From assembly GCA_019918135.1 (NCBI GenBank), contig WBZZ01000829.1:7501-71500 (forward strand): DNA of 64,000 nt, written 5' to 3'. The stretch is from Paulinella micropora (taxonomy: Eukaryota; Cercozoa; Imbricatea; Euglyphida; Paulinellidae). The notes under the pieces are model-generated. The model was given only the letters and a program-made list of their open reading frames with translations. It was not told the DNA's origin and ran no database searches. Numbering within the stretch: the stretch's first letter is position 1; the number at the start of each line of letters is the position of its first letter. Both the position numbers and the translations under genes were made by a program. Below are positions 9,054-18,132 of the stretch, one piece after another.

Positions 9054-10979
9054 TTATGGGTTTTGAAAATAGTTTGGATTGTATCTATAATTATCATATT
9101 CGGCACCAAAGGGTTGGGGTGGTGAAGCGTAATTATAGAAATAAGGAGAGTAAGGACTACCAAAAGCATAATTACTTGGAGGATTGACGAGCGGTTTAAA
9201 ATCCTTTCTTTCTGGACGAGTTTGGACTTGTCGCGGGATTTCAGCAGGGAAGTTTCTCGTCAGATTTCGTTTCATTTTTGGAAACTCTCTTTTTTCTTTT
9301 ATTCTATTCTGGATGACTGCTCTATTGTATTTATTCACCATAAAGTGGTTATTTGTGTTGCTATAAAGTGTGTTGTCTAGTAATTCAAAATCATGCTTAG
9401 TTGCTAGCACGCGATCGCGTCTTTGTTCGTTGCCTTTAATAAGTGGATTTGTTTGCGAAGTGCCGATACCTCCATTTTGGTCGCTCGGCATTAGAAAACG
9501 AATAAGTGTCATTAAGTCTTCTCTTTCATCGGCGGGAGATTTTCCTATAATCTTATCAACCAATTTATCAATGCTTCTCATGCTATCAACCATTTGGGCA
9601 TTAGTTGTTGCATTATCTGGGTCTTCTTTTAAATCATTCTGTGGCGGTTGAACAGGTTCCTCTACAAATGCTTTTGTTTGTGGTGCTGGTATTGGTTTTG
9701 GTTCAGGTGTTGGTTGTGGTGCTTGCGTTGTTTGTGGTGCTTGCGTTGTTTGTGGTGCTGGTGGTGCTGGTGTTGCTTGCGGTGGATTAGTTTTTTCAAC
9801 TTGACTATCCTTCAATTCTAAATCCTCCAATTGATTCATTTGGTCTGGAGTTAATTTACCCCGCATTTCTTGATAAATTCTCTTATCCAAAATATCATCT
9901 GCATCTGCTATATCTGACTTACTAGCACCTTGATTTAGTGCTTGTTTGATGGCCTCTTCCCATCCAACTTTTGGATCGTCATAATTAGAAAGTTTAATTT
10001 TCATTCCAGTTTTCTCTTTCAACGATTTAACAAATCCCTTTAAGTGCCTCTTTTGGGCGCCTTTATCATCAAGTATGAGTAAGTTATTGCCCAGTCCGAT
10101 TGAATCAAAATTGGGTGCTACTACCATATTGTCTGAGTATGCGATCGGGACTTCAACGCTAAGATTTATATCTTTTTCTATATTTGGTGGAATATCTTTT
10201 ATGCTCTGTGTATTTATTTTTTCTATAAAATTATTAATTGTCGTCTCATTTGATGGTGCGATAAGAGAATATCCTTTCACGCCATCGGCTGTTTCTTGCG
10301 ATTTAACCATTTGATTAAAACCATCAACGAGTTCCGCATATTGTTTATTAAATGTAGCAGGATTGGCTACTTTATTTACTTTAAATGTTGCATCCTTATC
10401 AAAACTGCCCACATTTTTCATGATACCAATCATAGACATTAATGTTTTATCTACATCGCCTATAAATCCATTATACTTCGCATCTGGAGGAGTGGTTTTG
10501 ATAGTTTTCCAAAACTCCATAGCATCCCAAAAAGATACTCCGCCACGTGCCCTTCCCTGTGCTTCCAAGGCCATTCTAGATATATCCGCTTTTGAAAACC
10601 TTGAGTTGTAATTGTCAAAAATACTCTTGGCAACTTCGGCCGTAGCCAATCCATTACTCGTTAGATAATCACTCATATTGGTAATTCTTTCAAAGTATCG
10701 TTTATCGGCAAAGTCTTGGACATTCTTGTCGCCTGACGCATACAATAAATCATGTTCAAAAGCAACTAAATCCAAAGCATCTGCTGGGAGAATGTAAGGA
10801 AATTTGCCACGAGTTCTATCTTCTAATTGAAGACTGCTTTCCACTCGTGTGCCCCCGCCATTATAATTACTTCCCTCGGTATGGATTCGTTCTTCTTCCA
10901 ACTTAATGAGAGCATCTGGTTGAGCAGACCATGTATTGTATATTTCTTTAAGTGCTTTTCCAAGACCGAGAACTGACAT
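9054..10979 (-). CDS. Large virion protein with phospholipase A2-like N-terminus
   Basis: The 641-residue protein opens with a segment like the parvovirus VP1 phospholipase A2 region: a YNGGGT calcium-loop-like motif at residues 39-44, then DALD at 67-70 and HDLLY at 76-80, the His-Asp pair and Tyr of the catalytic helix. A long helical part follows, then a Pro/Gln/Thr-rich linker (about 395-460) with repeated QTTQAPQ units, and a Tyr/Asn/Pro-rich tail. By analogy it would modify a membrane during entry or exit of the protist host. The PLA2 call rests on motif pattern only; activity is not shown. The frame is intact. Confidence 0.6.
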   Translation of the reverse strand: MSVLGLGKALKEIYNTWSAQPDALIKLEEERIHTEGSNYNGGGTRVESSLQLEDRTRGKFPYILPADALDLVAFEHDLLYASGDKNVQDFADKRYFERITNMSDYLTSNGLATAEVAKSIFDNYNSRFSKADISRMALEAQGRARGGVSFWDAMEFWKTIKTTPPDAKYNGFIGDVDKTLMSMIGIMKNVGSFDKDATFKVNKVANPATFNKQYAELVDGFNQMVKSQETADGVKGYSLIAPSNETTINNFIEKINTQSIKDIPPNIEKDINLSVEVPIAYSDNMVVAPNFDSIGLGNNLLILDDKGAQKRHLKGFVKSLKEKTGMKIKLSNYDDPKVGWEEAIKQALNQGASKSDIADADDILDKRIYQEMRGKLTPDQMNQLEDLELKDSQVEKTNPPQATPAPPAPQTTQAPQTTQAPQPTPEPKPIPAPQTKAFVEEPVQPPQNDLKEDPDNATTNAQMVDSMRSIDKLVDKIIGKSPADEREDLMTLIRFLMPSDQNGGIGTSQTNPLIKGNEQRRDRVLATKHDFELLDNTLYSNTNNHFMVNKYNRAVIQNRIKEKREFPKMKRNLTRNFPAEIPRQVQTRPERKDFKPLVNPPSNYAFGSPYSPYFYNYASPPQPFGAEYDNYRYNPNYFQNP

Positions 10980-10994
10980 AGTCTCTACGCCCGT

Positions 10995-12068
10995 TTAAAA
11001 AACTTCCCACGCTTTTAAAGACATCATTCCAATGCCTAATCTGCTCATATATTCTCTTAATACATAATCACCTATTCTTTGCTGTCCGCCTGCGATTAAA
11101 CGAGGATTAGGCGGAGGCAAACCCTGTGGCGCTTCATTTCTTGCTAGTGCTAGCAAATGGTCATTGAGAGCATCTGCTCTTCTTCTTCCAAGTAATCCAA
11201 CATTCATCGCACGTAGTTGTGGATTGTTGGCAATTAATCTCAATATCTGCCCCCACGCTAGCCTTCACACACCATATCGCCCAACACCTGTAGCAAGGTT
11301 AAGTAATCTATTAAGTCTGGGACTCATAATTATCTCTTGAATACTTCTAATAACAGCATCAACAAATCTTTCTACACTTCGGGGGTCATCACCTATTTGT
11401 GGCACAAGCATCTTGTGTTCGTCGCCTATCTTTGCTTCTATTGAAGCATCATCTGGGTGTTTTCTCTCCCACTCTTCTCGGTTTTCTTTCCATTCCTTAT
11501 AATCCTGCTCCGCTTGCTTTCTATCCTCTCTTCGTATTACGCGAGTTTTGTCCGCTTTGCCTTTTTCTTTCATATACGTTAAACCTTTATCGGTTAATCG
11601 TTTTAAGGCTTCTTCTTTATATTCTTGTTTTACCAATTGTGTTATATCACGCTTCATTTGCTGGATATTGTCTTCTATGTGCGCTATATCATATTTATCG
11701 GTAGCCATTGCTAATTTTCGCATTTCAATCATTTGTTCGTTCATGGGGGCGGTTCCGTGTTTTCTTTCAAATTCTTTCATATCAACGCCGTCATCTTGGA
11801 GGTGCGCTTTCAGTTCATCGTAATTCATATTTACATAAATACTTCGCTTATTGTCCAACGCGGTAATTCTATCTTTTAAATCCTCCATAGTATTTCCCCC
11901 TCTTGTTGAAGCATCCAACAATCTATCCGCTCTAAGCCTCTCGCGGGCTTGATTATTGATACCTTCATTAACTTGTTCAGTCCAATCAGCATCTGCGTCT
12001 TCCAATAAATACTTATGTTCGCGTCTAATTTCGTTATAATACGTAAAAAATGGTTTTTCGTGTGGCAT
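10995..12068 (-). pseudogene. Helical capsid-cluster protein with in-frame TGA
   Basis: From the ATG at 12068 the frame runs 267 codons, meets TGA at 11265-11267, and continues in the same frame for another 90 codons to 10995 (RLAWGQILRLIANN and onward). The first part is Glu/Lys/Arg-rich and helical, resembling a scaffold or internal virion protein; the last part is Arg/Leu-rich. No domain is recognised. It lies in the capsid block and is followed after 15 bases by the PLA2-like gene. Continuity beyond TGA suggests a single recent mutation, an error or readthrough. Confidence 0.55.
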
Positions 12069-12092
12069 TTTTTTTATCCACTATTATATAAC
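12069..12092. promoter_or_regulatory. Divergent promoter with TATATAA core
   Basis: Only 24 bases separate the two divergent start codons at 12068 (-) and 12093 (+). They contain ATTATATAAC directly before the + strand ATG. The same TATATA/TATATAA word lies within about 5-25 bases of many start codons in element 1 (for example 1512, 8074, 12325, 12608, 18090, 20589, 21246, 21515) and element 2 (27108, 27719, 33976, 34054). It acts as a likely TATA box or initiator with very short leaders. Confidence 0.6.
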
Positions 12093-12317
12093 ATGGAAAA
12101 TAAAAAAGAAAAAAGCAAAGACGAACGACAACTTGAAGAGTTGGAAAGGCTAGGGAAGGAAATTGACCAAATCCGCATCACTCAGAACTTAGTGAATAGA
12201 AACCCCAATATTTTTAGAAAACCTGAAAATATCCTTTACCGCTTACCGCTATCAGATAAGCAACGAGAGGCGATTTATAATAATATAATTAAAGAAGAAG
12301 GTAAAATCGGGAGTTAA
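12093..12317 (+). CDS. Small charged helical protein
   Basis: A 74-residue Lys/Glu-rich N-terminus followed by an Asn/Arg/Ile-rich half (NPNIFRKPENILYRLPLSDK). No family is recognised. It is the first of three short + strand genes in a row with 7- and 19-base gaps, so they may share regulation. Confidence 0.5.
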   Translation: MENKKEKSKDERQLEELERLGKEIDQIRITQNLVNRNPNIFRKPENILYRLPLSDKQREAIYNNIIKEEGKIGS

Positions 12318-12324
12318 TTATATA

Positions 12325-12588
12325 ATGGGGCTACGAGAGAAAGCACTATCATTGGGCGCGACAGACTTTGGCGAGAGTAAAGTGAAAGGAAAAAAGTATT
12401 ATGTCGTCTATAACGGCCGTCGCATCAACTTTGGCGCATCTGGTTATTCAGATTATACCAAACATCAAGACGAAGACAGACGGGAAAGTTATCGCGCCAG
12501 ACATCAAGCAATTAAAACAAAGGATGAAAAGCCCGCATATTTAAACAAAAACCAACCCGCATATTGGGCTTATCACTTACTTTGGTAA
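12325..12588 (+). CDS. DUF5754-like small viral protein
   Basis: The 87-residue protein carries the compact pattern KKYYVVYNGRRINFG, then YSDYTKHQDEDRRESY and RARH, and ends AYWAYHLLW. This fits the small family labelled DUF5754, found in giant viruses, virophages and PLVs; I name it from the motif pattern. Its function is not known. It starts 8 bases after the previous stop, with TTATATAATG at the ATG. Confidence 0.75.
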   Translation: MGLREKALSLGATDFGESKVKGKKYYVVYNGRRINFGASGYSDYTKHQDEDRRESYRARHQAIKTKDEKPAYLNKNQPAYWAYHLLW

Positions 12589-12607
12589 ATTATGGATAGT
12601 ATAATAT

Positions 12608-12859
12608 ATGTTATTAATATTGCTTTTTGTGTGCTCGGTTATGTCGCGGACTGCCTGCGACTTTTACTCTCGGGTAAGCGAAAAAAAGAATGAGAGTTGT
12701 GCTTATTGTATAAAGCAAGGTATTGAAACAAAATTTAAATGTGTGTATAAGCCAATGAGTGATTGGTGTATTAGTTTTGAAGAAGCATTGCCTTTAATGT
12801 GCTCAAATGATGCTATGTGGTATAAAATACATTTATATGAATGCTCACTTCTTACTTGA
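12608..12859 (+). CDS. Small secreted or membrane-anchored Cys-rich protein
   Basis: An 83-residue protein with an N-terminal hydrophobic segment (LLILLFVCSVMS) like a signal peptide and seven Cys in the remaining 65 residues, fitting a disulfide-bonded exported peptide. Its end overlaps the end of the opposing membrane-protein gene by 15 bases. Function is unknown. Confidence 0.5.
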   Translation: MLLILLFVCSVMSRTACDFYSRVSEKKNESCAYCIKQGIETKFKCVYKPMSDWCISFEEALPLMCSNDAMWYKIHLYECSLLT

Positions 12860-13195
12860 AGAAGGAGAAGGAAGCACGATGCCGATTAAGAGTGTAAGGA
12901 TACCTACATATACATTAGCCTGCTCACAAGGCATGTTATTTTTAGCGAGTTTTATTAAGCAAATCGTGATTATTGCTATTATAATCATCATTTGAAATAG
13001 ATACTTAATCATTCTGCTGTCTGTTTTCCTTGTCGTCATACAGCAGTTCCATTCGTTCTCAATTTCATTGTCAATCTTTTTTTCTTCCGTCTTTAGTTCA
13101 ATATCCAAAACGCGAGACTTTAATTCGGGAGTTAGTTCGCCATCCATATCCATAATAGGTGGGGGTCTGTGAAGTCTAGTTGTATTATTAGACAT
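12845..13195 (-). CDS. Small membrane protein
   Basis: The 116-residue protein has a polar, Glu/Lys-rich N-terminal half and two hydrophobic segments near residues 66-83 (FQMMIIIAIITICLIK) and 93-108 (VYVGILTLLIGIVL), so probably a two-pass membrane protein. Its ATG overlaps the last codons of the fibre gene (shared AATGTCTAA), so the two are probably co-transcribed. It may be a virion-membrane or exit factor; that is inference. Confidence 0.55.
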   Translation of the reverse strand: MSNNTTRLHRPPPIMDMDGELTPELKSRVLDIELKTEEKKIDNEIENEWNCCMTTRKTDSRMIKYLFQMMIIIAIITICLIKLAKNNMPCEQANVYVGILTLLIGIVLPSPSSSKK

Positions 13196-16100
13196 TAGGA
13201 AAAATGTCTGCTCGTATTTCTGCCAATTGCTTGGATATGTCTTCTATAATAAGCATGAGATTATTATTTTGTTTTTCTAAATTAACTACCTTTTCTGCCA
13301 TGTGTTGAAATCCGCTGACCAATATCGGTATAAAATCTGTATATGTTATGCCTTCAAGGTAGCCTTCTCCATCCTCTGCTTTTATCCCACTTTCTGATAC
13401 AAATTCTGGAAAAATCTTTTTTACTTCGTCCGCAATAAATCCGTGGCCTTTTTTTTCTTTCTTCTCATCTGATTTCCAATAATATGAACAGCAGTTTATT
13501 TTTGATAATTTCTCGCAACACTCACCGCAGTCTAATGTTTTAATATCAGATTTTAGCCTCCTGTCCGATGTATATGTCCAATTACCATTAAGAGGAACAT
13601 AAACATAATTACCAGAAGGCTCACCCGTAGAGTTTGAAGTAGTCCAACCATGAAGCAAACCATTAACCGCGCCAATTACAGCATAATTCGTATATCCTCC
13701 CGATTTCATAAATATTTGTGGGTCAACTGTGGCACTTGGTCTTTGTCTTAGTGTCAAATAACCACTGGATGTTGTTGGAATAGTTATCCCCGCACTTGCT
13801 GTAATTAATCCTTTTGTCCATAAAGTTCCATTTGCCCCATTCAATGACATTAACAATTGCTCTGCTGAATTCTCCCATACAAAACCCATTGTAGAATCAT
13901 TAGCAACCCTAAACCGAAAACTATACGAACTAAAATCATTTCCAGAAACCGCCAAACCATTTGCCAAACTTCTAGTGTTTCCACCTCCGCCAGATGCCGC
14001 ATAAATCCCCCAACTCGTATTAGTTGTATCCCATAGAAATATTCCTTTTGCATTTGTTCCGTCTGTTATTCCCTGAATTCCTATCTTTGCCCCGCTGGTA
14101 TTCGTTGCCGATGTCAGTGTTCCCGTGTATGTAATCCCCGCATTTGCCGTTATTAATCCACTCGCGGTTGCCGTTGTTGTAGTCATACCAGCAGTTGCTG
14201 TTAATGTAGTTCCCGTTATTGTTCCGCCACTTGTTATGTTGTTTGAATTCATATCTAAGGCACCATAAAACCGCATACCACCAGCATTATTAAAACGGAC
14301 GATGTCAGACGAAGCACTTTTATTATCCAAAGGTTTTGAAATATAAAGTCCTGCCCCTTTTACATCAAATGCTACATTCGTAAATACATAACCTCGTTGG
14401 TTTGCGGTTCCGCTTGTAGCAGTATTTAGAGTAAATAAGAAATACTGATAATCTCCTGATGTCTGTGAAAAGAATATATCTCCTCCATTTTGGTTTAATA
14501 TCCGCGCCCCATTATATGTAATATTTCCGCCATTAGTGATATCCACATTATTAAAATCCGCAGTGTTTGTTAGAGTTAGATATTTTATCTCAGTTCTCGT
14601 TCCATTAAATGTTTTAATTCCTGTTATTGTTTGGTCTCCTGTTAGTCCCACGAAATTAGTATCAACATAACTTTTATTCGCTCCGTCTGTTGATAATGTA
14701 GGAGTTGCTAAATTTGTAATTTTGTTGTTGTTCAAAGATAGTGTAGTGCCAGATGCGGTTATAATCAAAGTATCACCCGAATATAACTCTACATACGAGC
14801 CAGTTATCTGTATCGGATACCAAGTCGCTGTTGCTGTTTTCTGTGCTGCAATCACTCCTATTTTTGTATCAAAGGCTATTCCAATACCATCAAAAGAAGC
14901 TGGATTGGATGAACCGCTTACTTCAATAGTTGATGAAATTTTTTTATTTCCTGCTATTGTTTGGTCTCCTGTTAGTTTAACAACCGAAGCATCAAGAACA
15001 GAAACATCCACACCATCAACAAGATTCACATTTGTTATACTCTGGCTTCCCATACTTAATCCGCCATTCGCTGTTATCGCCCCACTCGCCGTTAATGTGG
15101 TTGTTGATACTCCCGCACTTGCGGTTATTACCTTTGAAGCCTTAACCTCTCCATTGTTAATCCTGAATAATTCGTTTGTCCCTCCATAGTAAAATATATG
15201 ACTATCAGTTGAAGCATTAACATTATAAACCAAAGTTTGACTAGCAATACCAAATCCAAAAAACGCAGTTGTTGATAGTGTCCCTCCGTCCCATAAGACT
15301 AATTTATTATTGGCGAGTGCTTTTCTATCTATGAAAACAATTTTGCCTGCTCCTACTACTATGTTATCGCTTGTTGTTAATGTTGTTGTTGTTATCCCCG
15401 CATTTGCTTTGATTTCACTGCTAAATGTTTTAATTCCCGCTATGGTTTGGTCTCCTGTTAATTTAACGACTGCGGTATCAAGGGCAGAAACATCAACACC
15501 ATCAACATTACCAACATTTGTAATCGCAAAACCGCTCATATTTAAACTGCCCGTCATAGCCGTCGTGCCATCCTTTGCTAGTTTCGTATCGGTGTATGCC
15601 TTCGTTGAAGCGTCGCCATCATAGAATGGTGCTGGAAGTCCGCTGATTGCTGTTGTGCCACTAAAATTTAAAACATTGCCCGTCAATGTTATTCCACCCC
15701 CTGTTGTTGGAGCAAGAAGTATGGAAGAACCAACAATGCTTAGTGGATATCCCGTTGCTCCACCTACCTCCGACGAATAAATAGAACCCATATTATTGTT
15801 GTAATTGAAGAATAACTTACCTGTATTTAATGGATTTGAATCTTGTATACCCAAATAAGTAGTAAATATTTTATTCCCTGTTATGGTTTGGTCTCCTGTT
15901 AGTTTAACCACAGAAGTGTCAAAAGCCGAAACATCAACACCATCAACATTACCAACATTTGAAATAGTAAATCCTCCCATATTTAATCCGCCCGTCATAT
16001 TCGCGGTGCCATCCAATCTAAGAAAAGGTGAGTTTGTGTTTCTCCATTGTCCTGTGCTATAAATGAGCAGTTGGTTATCGGCGGGTGTGCCTGTAATCAA

Positions 16101-16732
16101 AACATCGCTGTGTGTATTAATTGAACCATCTGCGGACACTTTATCATTATTGTCTTCGTGCTCAGATATCCAAGTATCAACATCTTTCGTATTTAATAAA
16201 TTAACTCCTGTTATATTCAAATTACCGCCCATACTAATATTGCTTTCGTATTTAATAAATTAACTCCTGTTATATTCAAATTACCGCCCATACTAATATT
16301 GCCGAATTCATCAACATTTATTGGAAAAGTTTTATTTACCCAGTTTATTGAGTTATATGTGAGATAACTATTCATTGCTATTGGTGCTGTAATGACTACA
16401 TCCGTTAATTTATCTAATTCAAAGTCGCTTATGTAACTTGAATTTAATGTAGCAAATGAAGTATTACCCAACACATCTGTTTTTAATACTTGATTAGCCG
16501 TGCCGTCCGCCAATGGTAAATCCTATTCGTTATTAATTGACACATAACCAGTCTCAGATATCAACAAAGAAGAGTTATTATTTCGCGACGATATTGTTAT
16601 GTCGTCAGTCCTTGCTTGTATTGAGTTTGCTTCAATATGATCTCCATATAATACACCATCAACTTCTAAATCCTCGTCTATTATCACAGAGCCGTAATAG
16701 TGATATGCCCACGGATTTCCTAAATGGTTCAT
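13188..16732 (-). pseudogene. Long fibre/spike with S74 chaperone domain, stop and duplication
   Basis: The gene encodes about 1,150 residues of repeated beta-helix-like units (VVKLTGDQTITGNKIF, MGGFTISNVGNVDGVDVSA and variants recur every 60-130 residues). It ends with an intramolecular chaperone/Peptidase S74 domain: SDRRLKSDIK, then HGFIADEVKKIFPEFV and a C-terminal coiled coil. In trimeric phage spikes this domain drives folding and cleaves itself off. Two lesions break the frame near the N-terminus: an in-frame TAG at 16523-16525, after which the same frame goes on, and a 59-bp tandem duplication at 16184-16301. The long downstream part is fully open. It is the likely host-recognition fibre. 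Confidence 0.8.
16184..16301. repeat. 59-bp perfect tandem duplication in the fibre gene
   Basis: Bases 16184-16242 are repeated exactly at 16243-16301. Since 59 is not a multiple of three, the duplication shifts the reading frame; removing one copy would rejoin the two parts. This is a replication-slippage or assembly event inside the fibre gene. Confidence 0.9.
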
Positions 16733-16784
16733 ATTTTAATTCTATTATTTTATAATATAAGATATATATATATAGTTTAAAAAA

Positions 16785-17414
16785 ATGAATATATTTGGAC
16801 GATCACAAGAACAGCAGTCAATTGATACGAAAACTATCGCAATCACTGCTACCCCGACATTAACTAGAAACGTCCAAAATGCGTATGTTGGTCTTGATAT
16901 GCGCTCATGGATGACTAGTTCAACATTTACAACACTCTGCACGGGCGGATATGGTAGCAAAACAATATCAAGTTTAGGATTTGGTTATTTTATTAATGTA
17001 GCATTTTGCGGGTCTTTGAATTTACCCGCTCCGACTGGCATTGCTACTTTCCAGTTTTGGTTCCATATCACAGATGGAACAAATACATATGATTATTATA
17101 CCGAAGTGCTAAATTATACAACCGCCATTGATTATAAGTCTTTTGATTGTGTGTGGCTAATCCAAAGATACGGAGTTCAAATGAATTTGACTTGGCAGAT
17201 GACGTGTCCAAACCCCTCGGACACTACCAATAACCGCACTATACGAATTGTAGATAATACAACAAATGACGCTCTGGTGACGTATGCGACTGGTGCGCCA
17301 TTAACCATAGAAGTGTATTACAAATCAGCATCTGCGGATTATGTGTCTTTCAAACCATCTTATTTTAATCTTGATGTAATGCGAGATATAGCACTAACTG
17401 CCTCTTACACATGA
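16785..17414 (+). CDS. Small structural-type beta-rich protein
   Basis: The 209-residue protein starts MNIFGRSQEQQ, like the MNLFGQS start at 3154, and is rich in Thr, Tyr, Phe and Asn with few charges, suggesting a beta-sandwich virion protein. It is transcribed divergently from the fibre gene across a 52-base AT-rich gap with ATATATATATAG. A fibre partner or receptor-binding head is possible by position; no domain was recognised. Confidence 0.5.
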   Translation: MNIFGRSQEQQSIDTKTIAITATPTLTRNVQNAYVGLDMRSWMTSSTFTTLCTGGYGSKTISSLGFGYFINVAFCGSLNLPAPTGIATFQFWFHITDGTNTYDYYTEVLNYTTAIDYKSFDCVWLIQRYGVQMNLTWQMTCPNPSDTTNNRTIRIVDNTTNDALVTYATGAPLTIEVYYKSASADYVSFKPSYFNLDVMRDIALTASYT

Positions 17415-18090
17415 AACCTGTCATACATATCTTTTAATGTCGTGAGTTTGCCCTCGTGTTGAGATAAGACATCGCGGAAAAACGTCTTATAATCTAACTT
17501 ACCATATTTAAGAATGGGGCGTTGGTCTGGTGGTATGTGTGCGTATCTACTCTCGTGCCATTTCTTCATATCCTCCTGCATTATGGTGCGGTCTTCCACT
17601 TTCATATACAAGAAGTTAAACGGGTCTTTGGATACTTTCAAATGTGCCGTTATTATTTCATAGCAACTATACACGCTCTCGGGCGGATTCCGCTTTGCTT
17701 TAATCGGTGTTTTCTTTTCCCTAACTGGCGCAGGTTCCTCTTTTGTTTCCAAAACAGGTAATTCTTTACCTGTTTTAACTGGCATTTCTTTTTTCGCCAA
17801 TTCTTCTCCTACGTTAGCCTTGATTTCAGTGATACCAGTTTCCTTCAAATCACTTTCTTTAAAGGCGTAAATTCTTCTGGTTCGTCATTAAAAACGACGT
17901 TCTTCAATGTATCAACGGAGGGCAATACAACTTCAACATTATCACTCTGCGGGGGTTGTTCGGGTCGGTATTTTTCGTAAAATGCGACAATTTCAGTTTT
18001 GAGCGATTTGCTTGTTGGCAGTTTTATGTCGCTACTTAAATGAGTCCATTTTTCTATTTGGCTCAGATACTCTCCTTTGGTTGATGGCAT
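17405..18090 (-). pseudogene. Unknown protein with one frameshift
   Basis: Two overlapping frames (18090-17845 and 17865-17405) appear to be one gene of about 228 residues. The first ends after EEFTPLK in a TTTAAAGAAAG run, and the second continues with KESDLKETG. The N-terminus is helical, the middle is Lys/Pro/Glu-rich, and the C-terminal 80 residues (YEIITAHLKVSKDPFNF onward) look like a small folded domain. A CTTATATATAAC promoter precedes the ATG. No family is recognised. Confidence 0.5.
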
Positions 18091-18132
18091 GTTATATATA
18101 AGAAGAAAAAAAATCTGTTTTTTTAATATTGT

